DNA from: Rhodocyclales bacterium
Lineage (GTDB): Bacteria; Pseudomonadota; Gammaproteobacteria; Burkholderiales; Rhodocyclaceae
Reading direction: 5' to 3'
Assembly (NCBI GenBank): GCA_028292485.1
Contig: JAQGMG010000036.1
Location: 1 to 55,741 of the forward strand
Length of the DNA stretch: 55,741 nt
Shown: positions 27,759-37,088 of the stretch, one piece after another
How positions within the stretch are numbered: position 1 is the stretch's first letter
Layout: the number at the start of each line of letters is the position of its first letter
Notes under the pieces: generated by a model
Told to the model about the DNA's origin: nothing
Database searches by the model: none
What the model saw: only the letters and a program-made list of their open reading frames with translations
Program-made: the position numbers and the translations under genes

Positions 27759-30700
27759 ATGAGACTACTTGCAGGTGAAAACTTCATTCGGGCAGATGTT
27801 CGCCGAGAATTGCGCGAAAGACTTTTGCGGTACTTGCCCGTCCCGACGAACATCTCCCTATTGTCAAGACATGGCGCCACAGTCATTTCCGACCTGGACA
27901 TGTTGCGCCTGTTGAACGCAGTAACTTTTACTTGGCCCAGCGAGCTTGAAACTGCAAAAGTCTCTTGGAATAGCAGCCGAGACACCGAGGCCCCTTCCTT
28001 TGAAGATCTGATCACCCGAGGAATATTGGTGGTCTCTTGGGGAAGAATCTCGCGTAAGCCAATTCGATGGCGGAGCAGATTCTCGGATTCTCTCGAGAGT
28101 GACTCTGCACTGAAGCGATTTTTTAACTCACTTTACGTCAGATCCGCAACCATTGACTTAGAGAAACTCACGGGCAATCTGAGAGACCTAGGCGAGGAGC
28201 TAAACAATGAGAGTGTTCATTTCAATGGCATAACATGCCCGAACCCAACGTGGGTTGCTGCTCAGCTGCTACAAGACTCTCCCGTGGGCACAATTGACGA
28301 CGTAGGGGTTTTGGATGAGGCATTGCAGCATTGGCTAGACCTTTATCTGCTCCTTGGGGTACCGCAATTTCACGCCAGCAACAACCTCGTTGAACATGTC
28401 GCAAACCGACTTCTGGCGTGGGCGGAGCAAAAGTTAGCAGAGGATGTTTCGTTGAGAGGCTGGAAGGACGAGCGAGACTTTCAGGTTGCTGTGACAGCCG
28501 TAGATGATGTCTCCGTGGAGAACGCTGAACGCTACGTCCCGCCGCTTCCAGAAGGGTTATTCGCACGCGCCTTATGGTTAGAAGAACCCTCCGTAGATTT
28601 GTTTATGGAGGGTGCATTCGACACGCACATGCGGCTCAATGCGTTGGCAATGTTGGTGTTACAAGAAATTCGTTTGAGCGAGGGTGGCCCCGCGCTAAAT
28701 CCTCTCGCGGGTCGAATATTTGATCTTGCCGTTGAAAGGCCACTACTACTTTATTGGCTTATGCTCGAGGCCAACTCCCATCCGGCTTTGCTTGCAGATG
28801 GCTTGCTGTCGGTGAACCTAGCCCCAATCGCAACAAAAACCATTGTTGATTGGGGTGTAGCAGGGGTGAGCAATGAGCGCGGCCTCTACGCGTTCCAAGA
28901 TCAGACGACGCAAGGCTATGTCGTGGAGGACGCAGTAGCAGTGCTGGCATATCACTGTTCGCGGGAGGGCGTGTGTGCCGCCCAGTTGGCTGACCTGCTT
29001 GTTTATTGTCATAGAACGGGAAATGGGCGCCGTGGCAGCGTGGAGCACCAGAAGCAAACGCTGCGCCGTCTCCTTAACGAGCTACTCAAGAATTCCTCGG
29101 CTCCGCTCCGGGAACAGGTAATCGCAGCGCTCGTATCTTTGCTTCAGCGTGGGCGGATATTCAATGCGGAATTTACTGCACTACTAGAGTTTTCCTACGA
29201 AAACTCCTCAATTACGGACGAGAACAAAGCCGTTATCGTACAAAAATATGTCACGTGCATCTGTGAGTTGCCATCTGACTTGAAGACATCACAGCTGACG
29301 CCAAGAATGGCCGCAACTCTGGTAAAAATGGCGTGCGAGATCAGCCCGCATGATCGTCAGCAATTTCTCTCTCCTTTGGACCTCAAGGGGTTGCTAAACG
29401 ATAATGCCCGATTCAGTGATCGTGTCCAACAAGAGCTCCAGGTCGCTAGAGCGCTGCGTACCCACGTTAGAACGCTCTCGAGGGCCGTTGCTGCTTGGCA
29501 AGGAGATGTCCCTGATGATCTGGCGGAGGCATTAGCTCAGGCGATTGCCGCTGCAAGCTGCAATCATTTTGAAAAAGGAAAGGTTGCGGCACTTTCGGGA
29601 AAGTATGAGGCACGGGGGGTTTTTGCAGACGGGGACGCTCGCATGGCTCAAGACATCGGACACGCATGGGAAATGCTATCCGAAGCGCAGGCAGAACTCC
29701 TCTTGAAAGCCGTGAGCCGTTCTGATGAGCCAAGCTTCCTTGCAGGATTGGCCGTTGAGTTGCCACAGTTCCCACGTGGGGCAATCCACAAGCGTCTGAA
29801 GGAGCTAGCGCCAGAGGATGTCGGGGGCATTTGGACATGGCCAGAGCTTTCATTGCGGAACGATACACTGCTTGCCGCGGGTATGTCAGACGTTGTAACT
29901 GAGTACCTTAGGGATGATGAGAAAAGGCATCCTAAGGTTACGCCTGAGCACGCTGTCATGCGCTTCAATACTTGGTTGAGGGTGCTGCTGCTTCAGGAGC
30001 GGTGGGATGAAGTATTGAGCATCGAGATACCGACCGATTTGCCGACAGTTCAAGCGCAGCGCGCGAGGGATCTCTTGAACTTCCAACGGGCCTCAGCAGA
30101 GATGTTGCGTCCAAATGGCAATCTGCAGAAAGCCGAGTCAATTCTTGAGCATTTAGTACGCAGCGATCCCACTACCGGAGCTTATGTAATCAACCTTTTC
30201 GCCACCAGGATGAAGCTCCTGTTGGGAGACACACCTCTTCAAAGAATTGAGCCTTCCCAGAGGGACATTGCCGCCCAACTGTTGAACGAGTTTGGTGACG
30301 TACTCGCGCACAATGCCTTCCTCACTGATTCCGACAAGAAAGCTCTGAAAGCGAATCGATCGCTGTTGCTATTAGTTCTCGGCCGGCCCGATGAAGCTTT
30401 GCTAGGACTCGAGGAACTGCGCCAAGGCCGAGACGATCCGAAACTAGAACTGTACGCAGCGCTCTGTATATTCGAGCTTGGGCGTCGCAATGAGGCAATT
30501 GGCATTCTTGATCAAGCTCTCGCGCGCCATGGCCCCCTTCCCTTTCTTACTGAAACGCGGACGCAGTTCGAAGCAGAGCTGCCTGCTGTTTACGTCCCAT
30601 TCGTTGTCAACACCGCAGACGATAAAGAGGCCGTAAAGGCAGCCTTGTCGAGACTCAAGTGGCTTGACCCTGTTGCCCAAGCAGAGGTGCTCCTGTCCAG

Positions 30701-31328
30701 CCCCAAGTCTATTGACGATTTCCTGATAGATCACTTTCGAGGAGCCGCAGCAAGTCTAGAGGCATTGGCGCCGATGCTGCGCAGCCCTAATGAAGACGAC
30801 AAGAAACTCGAAGATGATCTTTCATGCGCAGTTAGGGAAATAATCAACGCCCGACTGCATTTGCTCGGTTGGGTAGCGAGCGATCAAAGCAAAGGTGGCC
30901 ACACTGCCAAAGGAGTCACCGGAGGTCATGGTGGAGTAGCGGAACGCGACTTGGTCCTGCGAGGTGGAGGCATGCTCTTGTCCTCATTCGAGGCGTTGAT
31001 TTGCACCAGCGTCAATAGAACAACCTTGAAAAGTCACTTCACAAAACTTTTCGCTTCTGCCAGCTGCCGAGTGCTTTTCCACGTGACGTATTCATTTACG
31101 ACGAAGGTCTCGGAGATCCTAAGCTATATGGAGGGGGTTGCTAGGAATGAGGCTCCGACTGACTTTGTCTTTGAACAGCTGCAAAATTTGAGTGAGGAAT
31201 TGAATCAGCCTCGAGGCTTCACCGTTACGTACGCGTGCGACGGGAGACACACGAAGGTTGTCATCATAGTTGTCGACCTCTGCCAGATTCACGCACGCAA
31301 TGCGGTGGGCGCTCCAGTGTCATCTTAA
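27759..31328 (+). CDS. 1189-aa helical-repeat protein, unknown, first gene of a putative defence pair
   Basis: No family is recognised over the whole length. The N-terminal 240 residues are mixed; most of the remainder is alpha-helical in repeat style. Residues of about 740-930 have TPR-like spacing (LLQERWDEVLSI, ANRSLLLLVLGRPDEALLGL, LYAALCIFELGRRNEAIGIL). The last 130 residues form a compact alpha/beta domain (RVLFHVTYSFTTKVSEIL, then KVVIIVVDLCQ). No P-loop, nuclease or protease motif and no TM segment is seen. GAGG is 10 bases before the ATG. The next gene starts 51 bases later on the same strand, so co-expression with the nuclease-STAND protein is likely. A scaffold, sensor or regulator role is inference. 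Confidence 0.75.
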   Translation: MRLLAGENFIRADVRRELRERLLRYLPVPTNISLLSRHGATVISDLDMLRLLNAVTFTWPSELETAKVSWNSSRDTEAPSFEDLITRGILVVSWGRISRKPIRWRSRFSDSLESDSALKRFFNSLYVRSATIDLEKLTGNLRDLGEELNNESVHFNGITCPNPTWVAAQLLQDSPVGTIDDVGVLDEALQHWLDLYLLLGVPQFHASNNLVEHVANRLLAWAEQKLAEDVSLRGWKDERDFQVAVTAVDDVSVENAERYVPPLPEGLFARALWLEEPSVDLFMEGAFDTHMRLNALAMLVLQEIRLSEGGPALNPLAGRIFDLAVERPLLLYWLMLEANSHPALLADGLLSVNLAPIATKTIVDWGVAGVSNERGLYAFQDQTTQGYVVEDAVAVLAYHCSREGVCAAQLADLLVYCHRTGNGRRGSVEHQKQTLRRLLNELLKNSSAPLREQVIAALVSLLQRGRIFNAEFTALLEFSYENSSITDENKAVIVQKYVTCICELPSDLKTSQLTPRMAATLVKMACEISPHDRQQFLSPLDLKGLLNDNARFSDRVQQELQVARALRTHVRTLSRAVAAWQGDVPDDLAEALAQAIAAASCNHFEKGKVAALSGKYEARGVFADGDARMAQDIGHAWEMLSEAQAELLLKAVSRSDEPSFLAGLAVELPQFPRGAIHKRLKELAPEDVGGIWTWPELSLRNDTLLAAGMSDVVTEYLRDDEKRHPKVTPEHAVMRFNTWLRVLLLQERWDEVLSIEIPTDLPTVQAQRARDLLNFQRASAEMLRPNGNLQKAESILEHLVRSDPTTGAYVINLFATRMKLLLGDTPLQRIEPSQRDIAAQLLNEFGDVLAHNAFLTDSDKKALKANRSLLLLVLGRPDEALLGLEELRQGRDDPKLELYAALCIFELGRRNEAIGILDQALARHGPLPFLTETRTQFEAELPAVYVPFVVNTADDKEAVKAALSRLKWLDPVAQAEVLLSSPKSIDDFLIDHFRGAAASLEALAPMLRSPNEDDKKLEDDLSCAVREIINARLHLLGWVASDQSKGGHTAKGVTGGHGGVAERDLVLRGGGMLLSSFEALICTSVNRTTLKSHFTKLFASASCRVLFHVTYSFTTKVSEILSYMEGVARNEAPTDFVFEQLQNLSEELNQPRGFTVTYACDGRHTKVVIIVVDLCQIHARNAVGAPVSS

Positions 31329-31379
31329 TGTTGCCACTGGAATAATATGTACGTCTCATAGCACTCAAAAAAACTGACA

Positions 31380-34300
31380 ATGAAGCAATTTGCCCCACTT
31401 GAGCCCGCCACGTTGGGCAATCTCTCTGCCACAGAGGCTGTCGAGTACTTTCGGCGGTTACTTCTATGTGAAGCACGTCATGCAGAGGTTCGGCCGGACG
31501 CGATCACAATCTCGTGTCAGATCTACGTGTCTGATGGAGGGATAGATGCTGAGGTACTACACGATGGCGACTTTCCCCCAGATAGCTTTCTGCAATCAGG
31601 CCTCACCGGCTTTCAGCTCAAGACCGGCGCTTCCTTCAAACCTTGGCAGAACAGCTCCCTTGAGAAAGAACTGGTCTTCAAGTCTGGAGAGCTAGCTTCC
31701 GAAGTCAAACGAACACTGGAAGCCAATGGGCGCTACGTGGTTGCTTGCTTCGGCACAGACTTCACACCGGCGCAGCGCGAAGAGTCTCGAAACGCTATTG
31801 CGGCTCTCTTTGCTAGGTTTGGTTTTCAGGATACGTTGTCTCGCATTGAGGTCCTCGGGCAGGGGCAACTTGCGGGCTACTTTGATCGCTATTCATCTCT
31901 CCGCCTTTCTCTGACGGGCGGCAGCGACGAAGGATTTCTGCCTTTTATTGAATGGTCTCGTCATGCGCATATGGCGAACCAAATGGCCTTTTCAGAGGCT
32001 CAACAACAACTTGTTCAGCAACTCCAAGCTGCACTACGCGGTGACACAAAGCACCTGAGAATTTTGGGAGAGCCGGGGATTGGCAAGACCCGCCTAGTCT
32101 TGGAGGCAGTTCGGGCGGATGATCTCTCTTCAGTCGTTGTCTACGTTCCGCAGGGAGAGCGTTTCGGCCAATCCTTATTTTTTCGTCAGCTGCTGCGAAA
32201 CTCCCCCGCCTTTCCGATGATCCTTGTGATCGACGAATTGTCGGAACGGGAGATGAACGAGTTATGGGGGCATCTGAAACAACGCACAGGCAAACTGAAG
32301 CTGGTATCTATCGATCACGGTCCAAACCGTTCCAGAGATACGGACATCACATGCTTGAGTGCTCCACGGCTACCTGATGAAACCGTCAAGGCCATTCTGA
32401 TTGGCCACGTTGGCGAAACAAACGATATTGATCGGTGGGTGGGGGTTTGCGACGGGTCGCCGCGTGTTGCGCAGGCCGTGGGGGAAAATCTTGCGGCAAA
32501 TCCCGAAGACATATTGCGTCCGCCCGCCACGGTCCCCTTTTGGGACCGTTTTTTGTTTGGCTATTCCAAACACGAAAGTGCGGAAACGCGCCAAGTAGCT
32601 ACGCTGATGCGGCTCGTGGCTCTATTCTCGAGATTCGGATTCGAAGAGCCCGTCAGCGAAGAGGCTCGATATGTCGCGTCGCTCGTGACACAGGCCGATC
32701 CTTCTATCACTTGGCCCCGTTTTCAGGAAATCATTCAAGCTCTTCGGGAACGCCGTGTCATTCAAGGCTCGCGAACGCTCTTCATTGTTCCCTGGGCACT
32801 TCATATCTATCTGTGGCGTGAATACTGGAAGTTTTACGGCCGTGGTTTCGACTTTGTTTCAATGCTTGACGGCATGCCGGAGTCATTGCAAGGCTGGTTT
32901 CTCCAAATGTTCAGGTATGCGCATGACTCTGATGCCGCAACGATCGTCAAAAAATTACTTCTTGCGGATGGCATTTTTTCTGATCGTGCTTTTCTCATTT
33001 CAAAAAAGGGTGCCGCGTTCCTTGCGGCCCTGACTGAAGCTGATCCAAGTAGCAGCCTGACGCTGCTTGAACAGACTATCGGCGGATGGAACCATGACGA
33101 ACTATTGGCTATCGACGATACACGCCAAGAGTTTGTTCGAATCGTTGAGATGATTGCGGTATGGCAACCAACTGCAGTTCGCGCGATTAATCTGCTCAGT
33201 CATCTCGCGATAGCAGAGAACTCGACATATTCAAACAACGCTACGGGAACACTCTTAGGGCTATTTCGAATCGGCCCGGAATGGGCGGTGACGGAAGCGT
33301 CGCCATCGGAAAGGCTGCCCGCTCTTGAAGCGATGCTACGGTCTCCCATGCCAGAGCTCCGTCTCTTAGGATTGAAGGTTGCCGAGTCAAGCTTGCGGCT
33401 CCGAGGGGGCATGCGGATCATAGGAGCCGAACATCAAGGCCTCAAGGAACGGGCGAAGCTCTGGTGGCCGCAAACACAAAGCGACTGGTGCATGGAGCTG
33501 GAACGGTATTGGGATTGCGTTGCAGTCGAAACCAGAAGTTGGGTCGATGAATTGCGCACCGAGGCTAACGCAACAATTCTTTCGATCCTCGGAGACATTC
33601 TTCAAATCCCTCAGTTTGAAGATTCCGCCTTTGGTGTTCTTCAATCCATCGTCGCAGACCCCTGCACCGACTCACACAAAGTAAATCATTTTTTCGCAGA
33701 ACAAGGTCGGGATAGAAATGAGCACGGGAGCTCCGTCCGCCTCCGGCTGCGGAAAATCGCTGGGAGGCTGGCTAGGAAGGATTTGGAAAGCCGGTTCCAG
33801 CGCTATGTTCTCGATGCTACTTGGCCAGAGTGGGACAGTCATGAGCCTAACGCAACTGAACGACCAGACTTACGAGCCAGGAAACTCGTTAGAGCGCTAG
33901 CAAAACGTGTTGCGGGGGACAGTGAGTCATTTAATAAACTTCTTCCGTTACTCGTATCCGGCCACTCAGCGGTAGCGTCGCTGCCTCATTTTGGCGAGGT
34001 GTTGGCACTGTATGACGGCGACTTCAGTTTGTTGGCGACACTCACAACTGCCCCTTTTAAGCCGGAACGGACTCAATGTTTCGGTGGCTACATGCTCAAA
34101 CTGAAAGAGCTCAATCCCGAAAAATGGAAGCAAGTTCTATTGCAACTATTGTCACGTAAAGAGACCGCGCCCCTTGGCTCCTCACTCATATGGCATTCAG
34201 GTTTTGACGAAAATATATTTTCCGAATGGGTTTCTACATATGAAAGCGGTTGGATAGAGGTAAGTTCGTTCAGATGCTTGTGCTACGGAATGACTTGGCA

Positions 34301-35156
34301 GGGAATATCGAAAGAGCAACTCGTCGGCTTTCTAAGAAAACTGAATGAACGTCCTGACCGAGAATGCGCATCCATTCTCGTAAACCTACTGGATCAACTT
34401 CTCAATGACGCCCCTTGGGAGGTTGAAACACAGTTCGTGCTTCGAGTCGTGATTGCTCCGGGTAACTTCACTGAGCAGACAGACACATCGCACGGCTATC
34501 ACTGGGGCCGGGTTTGCCGAAAGCTAGTTAAGGCAGATCCGGCTACTGCACCCATACTGCTCGATGCAATTCTTGGTGCTATGCAAAGCAACTACAGCCT
34601 CAGCTACGATCATGATGTCGGCCCCATAGCTCAAGCCCTTTGCGAGGCATGCCCTGCGCCGGCTTGGGAGGTTGTGACCAAACACCTATTGAGCATCACG
34701 CCAAAATGGCGAGGCGATATCTTACATTGGCTAAAAGGAAACTTGGGGTGGTTTGGGAGAGCCATAACAAAGCCCCCAATTGCAGAATTCCCTTTGGAAG
34801 AAGTACTTGCATGGACTTCAGCAGATCCCGCTTTCCGGGCTCCAATGGTCGCTCATGCAGCAGCACCATCTCTTGACGACGAAATGGGTGGCGCATTAAC
34901 AAGGGCTTTGCTCGCCCGATACGTGGACGAGCGTGGTGTTGTCTCGGGCATTACCGCCAACTTTCACTCGGGCGGTTGGTCTGGTCCTGAAAGCGAGTAC
35001 TTAAGAAAAAAGCGAAATCAGTTCCGCGCTTGGCTAAGCAAGGACTTCGAGCCGAATGTCTGCACTTGGATTGAAAACGAGATCTCTTATTTGGACAAAA
35101 ACATCGAGGCCGCTGAAATCAAGGAGGAGCGTGAATCGTGGAATAGACCCAACTAG
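31380..35156 (+). CDS. PD-(D/E)xK nuclease fused to STAND-type NTPase (Avs-like)
   Basis: A 1258-residue protein. Residues 40-185 look like a restriction-type nuclease of the Cap4/DUF4297 or Mrr class: ITISCQIYVSDGGIDAEV (Asp 56, Glu 58) followed by GFQLKTG (Gln 79, Lys 81). An NTPase follows: Walker A GEPGIGKT at 230-237, Walker B MILVIDE with Asp 285 and Glu 286, and DGSPR at about 359, corresponding to the GxP motif of STAND proteins. The remaining 800 or so residues are helical, as expected for a ligand-sensing repeat domain. This order (nuclease, STAND ATPase, sensor) is that of Avs anti-phage sensors. The ATG has no strong ribosome site; no alternative start was better. The target it detects is unknown. 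Confidence 0.82.
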   Translation: MKQFAPLEPATLGNLSATEAVEYFRRLLLCEARHAEVRPDAITISCQIYVSDGGIDAEVLHDGDFPPDSFLQSGLTGFQLKTGASFKPWQNSSLEKELVFKSGELASEVKRTLEANGRYVVACFGTDFTPAQREESRNAIAALFARFGFQDTLSRIEVLGQGQLAGYFDRYSSLRLSLTGGSDEGFLPFIEWSRHAHMANQMAFSEAQQQLVQQLQAALRGDTKHLRILGEPGIGKTRLVLEAVRADDLSSVVVYVPQGERFGQSLFFRQLLRNSPAFPMILVIDELSEREMNELWGHLKQRTGKLKLVSIDHGPNRSRDTDITCLSAPRLPDETVKAILIGHVGETNDIDRWVGVCDGSPRVAQAVGENLAANPEDILRPPATVPFWDRFLFGYSKHESAETRQVATLMRLVALFSRFGFEEPVSEEARYVASLVTQADPSITWPRFQEIIQALRERRVIQGSRTLFIVPWALHIYLWREYWKFYGRGFDFVSMLDGMPESLQGWFLQMFRYAHDSDAATIVKKLLLADGIFSDRAFLISKKGAAFLAALTEADPSSSLTLLEQTIGGWNHDELLAIDDTRQEFVRIVEMIAVWQPTAVRAINLLSHLAIAENSTYSNNATGTLLGLFRIGPEWAVTEASPSERLPALEAMLRSPMPELRLLGLKVAESSLRLRGGMRIIGAEHQGLKERAKLWWPQTQSDWCMELERYWDCVAVETRSWVDELRTEANATILSILGDILQIPQFEDSAFGVLQSIVADPCTDSHKVNHFFAEQGRDRNEHGSSVRLRLRKIAGRLARKDLESRFQRYVLDATWPEWDSHEPNATERPDLRARKLVRALAKRVAGDSESFNKLLPLLVSGHSAVASLPHFGEVLALYDGDFSLLATLTTAPFKPERTQCFGGYMLKLKELNPEKWKQVLLQLLSRKETAPLGSSLIWHSGFDENIFSEWVSTYESGWIEVSSFRCLCYGMTWQGISKEQLVGFLRKLNERPDRECASILVNLLDQLLNDAPWEVETQFVLRVVIAPGNFTEQTDTSHGYHWGRVCRKLVKADPATAPILLDAILGAMQSNYSLSYDHDVGPIAQALCEACPAPAWEVVTKHLLSITPKWRGDILHWLKGNLGWFGRAITKPPIAEFPLEEVLAWTSADPAFRAPMVAHAAAPSLDDEMGGALTRALLARYVDERGVVSGITANFHSGGWSGPESEYLRKKRNQFRAWLSKDFEPNVCTWIENEISYLDKNIEAAEIKEERESWNRPN

Positions 35157-35208
35157 CAGGTCAGCCCCGAGTCACAAATATGCCATTTCAGTACCTTTCA
35201 CATTTGCG

Positions 35209-35833
35209 CTAGACGCCGAAGAGCGACCTCAGCGCAGTAATGATGTTTGAAAAATTCGAACCAATAGCGGTTTCCTTTTCCAACCTCTCAAGCTTGCCAA
35301 TGGCTAAAGCGTCTGCAGCATACTGAATATTCAAGGTGTTGATATGCATGCTAGGAGTGGCGCCAGGAGTGTGGATTGGTCATTGCTGCCTTTCTCTGCA
35401 GCTGACTCAATATCCGAATAACGAGCCTTCGATACTAGGAATGCTTCATGAGGGACAAGCTCATAGGCAGCCTCGCCTCCAAGCGAAAAAATACGGCGCA
35501 TTCGCTTGAGTTCAGAATCGATACGAATCGCGATGGAAGCGTAAGTCGTGTGATCTATACACTCTTTTTTTACAATAATTCGCCAGTTGTGAAGATCAAC
35601 TGGGTATCAAATGGGTACAGCATGTCCAGCCCCAAGAAACGCAAGCGTTCGAGTGCCTTCGGCCCCAACGCAATTGCACATGCATGAACCTCCAGTGCAA
35701 GTTCGCATAACTCCGGGGGTCCAAAGTCTGTGAATGGGGTATCGTTCCGACTCAGAGGATAGTGCTCCAGTAGCAAGCGAAAGTAATTGTCATGCGCAGC
35801 TTGAAAAGCATCAAGAATTGAGGACCTGTCCAT
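35209..35833 (-). pseudogene. Frameshifted unknown gene (three overlapping frames)
   Basis: Three consecutive protein-like segments lie in three frames of the minus strand. Segment A (35570-35833, 87 codons) starts MDRSSILDAFQAAHDNYF and ends LLFTT-like with TAA. Segment B (about 35606 down to a TGA at 35331-35333) contains DLHNWRIIVKKECIDHTTYA and EAAYELVPHEAFLVSKARYS. Segment C (35209-35349) reads MHINTLNIQYAADALAIGKL and ends SLFGV. Each transition needs a -1 shift, consistent with two one-base deletions in a single gene of about 205 codons. Family not recognised. Segments A and C could instead be separate small genes, but neither has a ribosome site. Confidence 0.55.
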
Positions 35834-35913
35834 AGATAGTAACTAGCGTGGGGAATTGAACGACTGTAACCCTGCACAGAGGCCCTGTCTGTAGTTTTTA
35901 ATGGAGATATTCC

Positions 35914-36792
35914 GTGTCAATTTCTTGGGGAAACCGCGTCATCGCTGATACGACATTTAAAGGTCTGCACGGCCGACAAGTTGTTGGTGAATATGGCGGG
36001 AGATTTTCCATTGGTTTCGAGGTCAAGAACTGGACCGAAGACGGCCCTTTACCGCATGTCGCTCTTTCCCACGCACCAGTGACGCTTTCATCAGGCTTAC
36101 AAACCCTTGTTGGATTTGCTGTTCCTGAATGTGTTTGTCCTTTTAATGCCGGGGCCCACTCCTACTCGACAGCCGCGCTGTTCGACCTAGTCTTAACCCA
36201 GCGCACAATTGAAGGGATTGAAGTCATGCGTGGTGGTGGAGATATTTCTCTGTCGCTCAAGATCCAAGGCCTGATATCACGTGCGGAAGCTGTTCAGCAA
36301 ATTCGCGATGAAGTGACATGCACAATAGGCCAATCAGATTGGCTTCGGTTTCTTAACGAGTGCGGCTACGGCCGATCAATGCTTTTTGAGATCCCTCTAC
36401 CTTCCAAGTTAGACGCTGCTCCATCAACAACACAAGAAGCTCTTCTACGAGCGCGTGAGCAGTTCCTACAAGGTCACTACCAAGAGTCTATAGGGACTTG
36501 TCGTCGTGTACTTGAATCGCTGACCCATGAACTTGACCAGAGCAGCGAACTAGAAACAGTTAAGAGAGCCTCGCGGGAGGAACGCCAGTCCATGAGCATA
36601 ACGGGTCGCGAACTTGCAATGCGACTGGCGGCAATTAACTATTCACATCCGGCTCATCACGCGGATCATCGGGGTTCCGACACGTCATTTGATCGATTGG
36701 ATGCTTCCATGCTCCTTGGAGTGACGGCATCACTTGCCGCCACCGCGCTAAGCAGACATCGATCAGCCAATAGGTCTAATGGATCCACGTAG
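35914..36792 (+). CDS. Unknown 292-aa protein upstream of the RiPP-like genes
   Basis: The start is GTG, decided by GGAGA six bases upstream; the product begins MSISWGNRVIADTTFKGLHG. The N-terminal half appears beta-rich (FSIGFEVKNWTEDG, LQTLVGFAVPECVCPF), and residues of about 175-260 are helical, with one TPR-like helix pair (ALLRAREQFLQGHYQESIGT). No catalytic motif or TM segment is seen and I do not recognise the family. It precedes the peptide and ATP-grasp genes by 102 bases on the same strand and may belong to that cluster. Confidence 0.7.
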   Translation: MSISWGNRVIADTTFKGLHGRQVVGEYGGRFSIGFEVKNWTEDGPLPHVALSHAPVTLSSGLQTLVGFAVPECVCPFNAGAHSYSTAALFDLVLTQRTIEGIEVMRGGGDISLSLKIQGLISRAEAVQQIRDEVTCTIGQSDWLRFLNECGYGRSMLFEIPLPSKLDAAPSTTQEALLRAREQFLQGHYQESIGTCRRVLESLTHELDQSSELETVKRASREERQSMSITGRELAMRLAAINYSHPAHHADHRGSDTSFDRLDASMLLGVTASLAATALSRHRSANRSNGST

Positions 36793-36894
36793 CTCAAATG
36801 AATCATCAACCCCATCACTCTTAGACACTTACCTCTCTCGGAGTACCGCCAGTAATTCCCTTTGACGATTAACACCTTAACCCTGGGAGGAAAC

Positions 36895-37083
36895 ATGCAC
36901 ATTCTTGAAAGAACCGCGAAACCCACGAAACTAAACGAAGAACGGAGCCCTGAGGGGGCGGTCTATTGCTTCGAAGCAGGAGTTTGGAGAGGCGCTGAAG
37001 GGCTAATAACATACGACCCACGACACGGCAAAGCGACGAAGAAAAATGATGTTGAGACTGGCGAGGACCAAAAGGGACAATAG
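36895..37083 (+). CDS. Putative graspetide (RiPP) precursor peptide
   Basis: A 62-residue peptide, MHILERTAKPTKLNEERSPE at its start, with GLITYDPRHGKATKKNDVET near the C terminus. GGGAGG four bases before the ATG fixes the start at 36895, not the upstream in-frame ATG at 36862. Its stop lies five bases before the ATP-grasp ligase gene, the classic precursor-maturase arrangement. The C-terminal 18 residues are hydrophilic and rich in Lys, Thr, Asp and Glu, the residues joined as esters or amides in graspetides; the leader half is more hydrophobic. The YDP segment recalls the putative ATP-grasp-modified RiPP family. The product and cross-links are inference. Confidence 0.65.
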   Translation: MHILERTAKPTKLNEERSPEGAVYCFEAGVWRGAEGLITYDPRHGKATKKNDVETGEDQKGQ

Positions 37084-37088
37084 GACCA

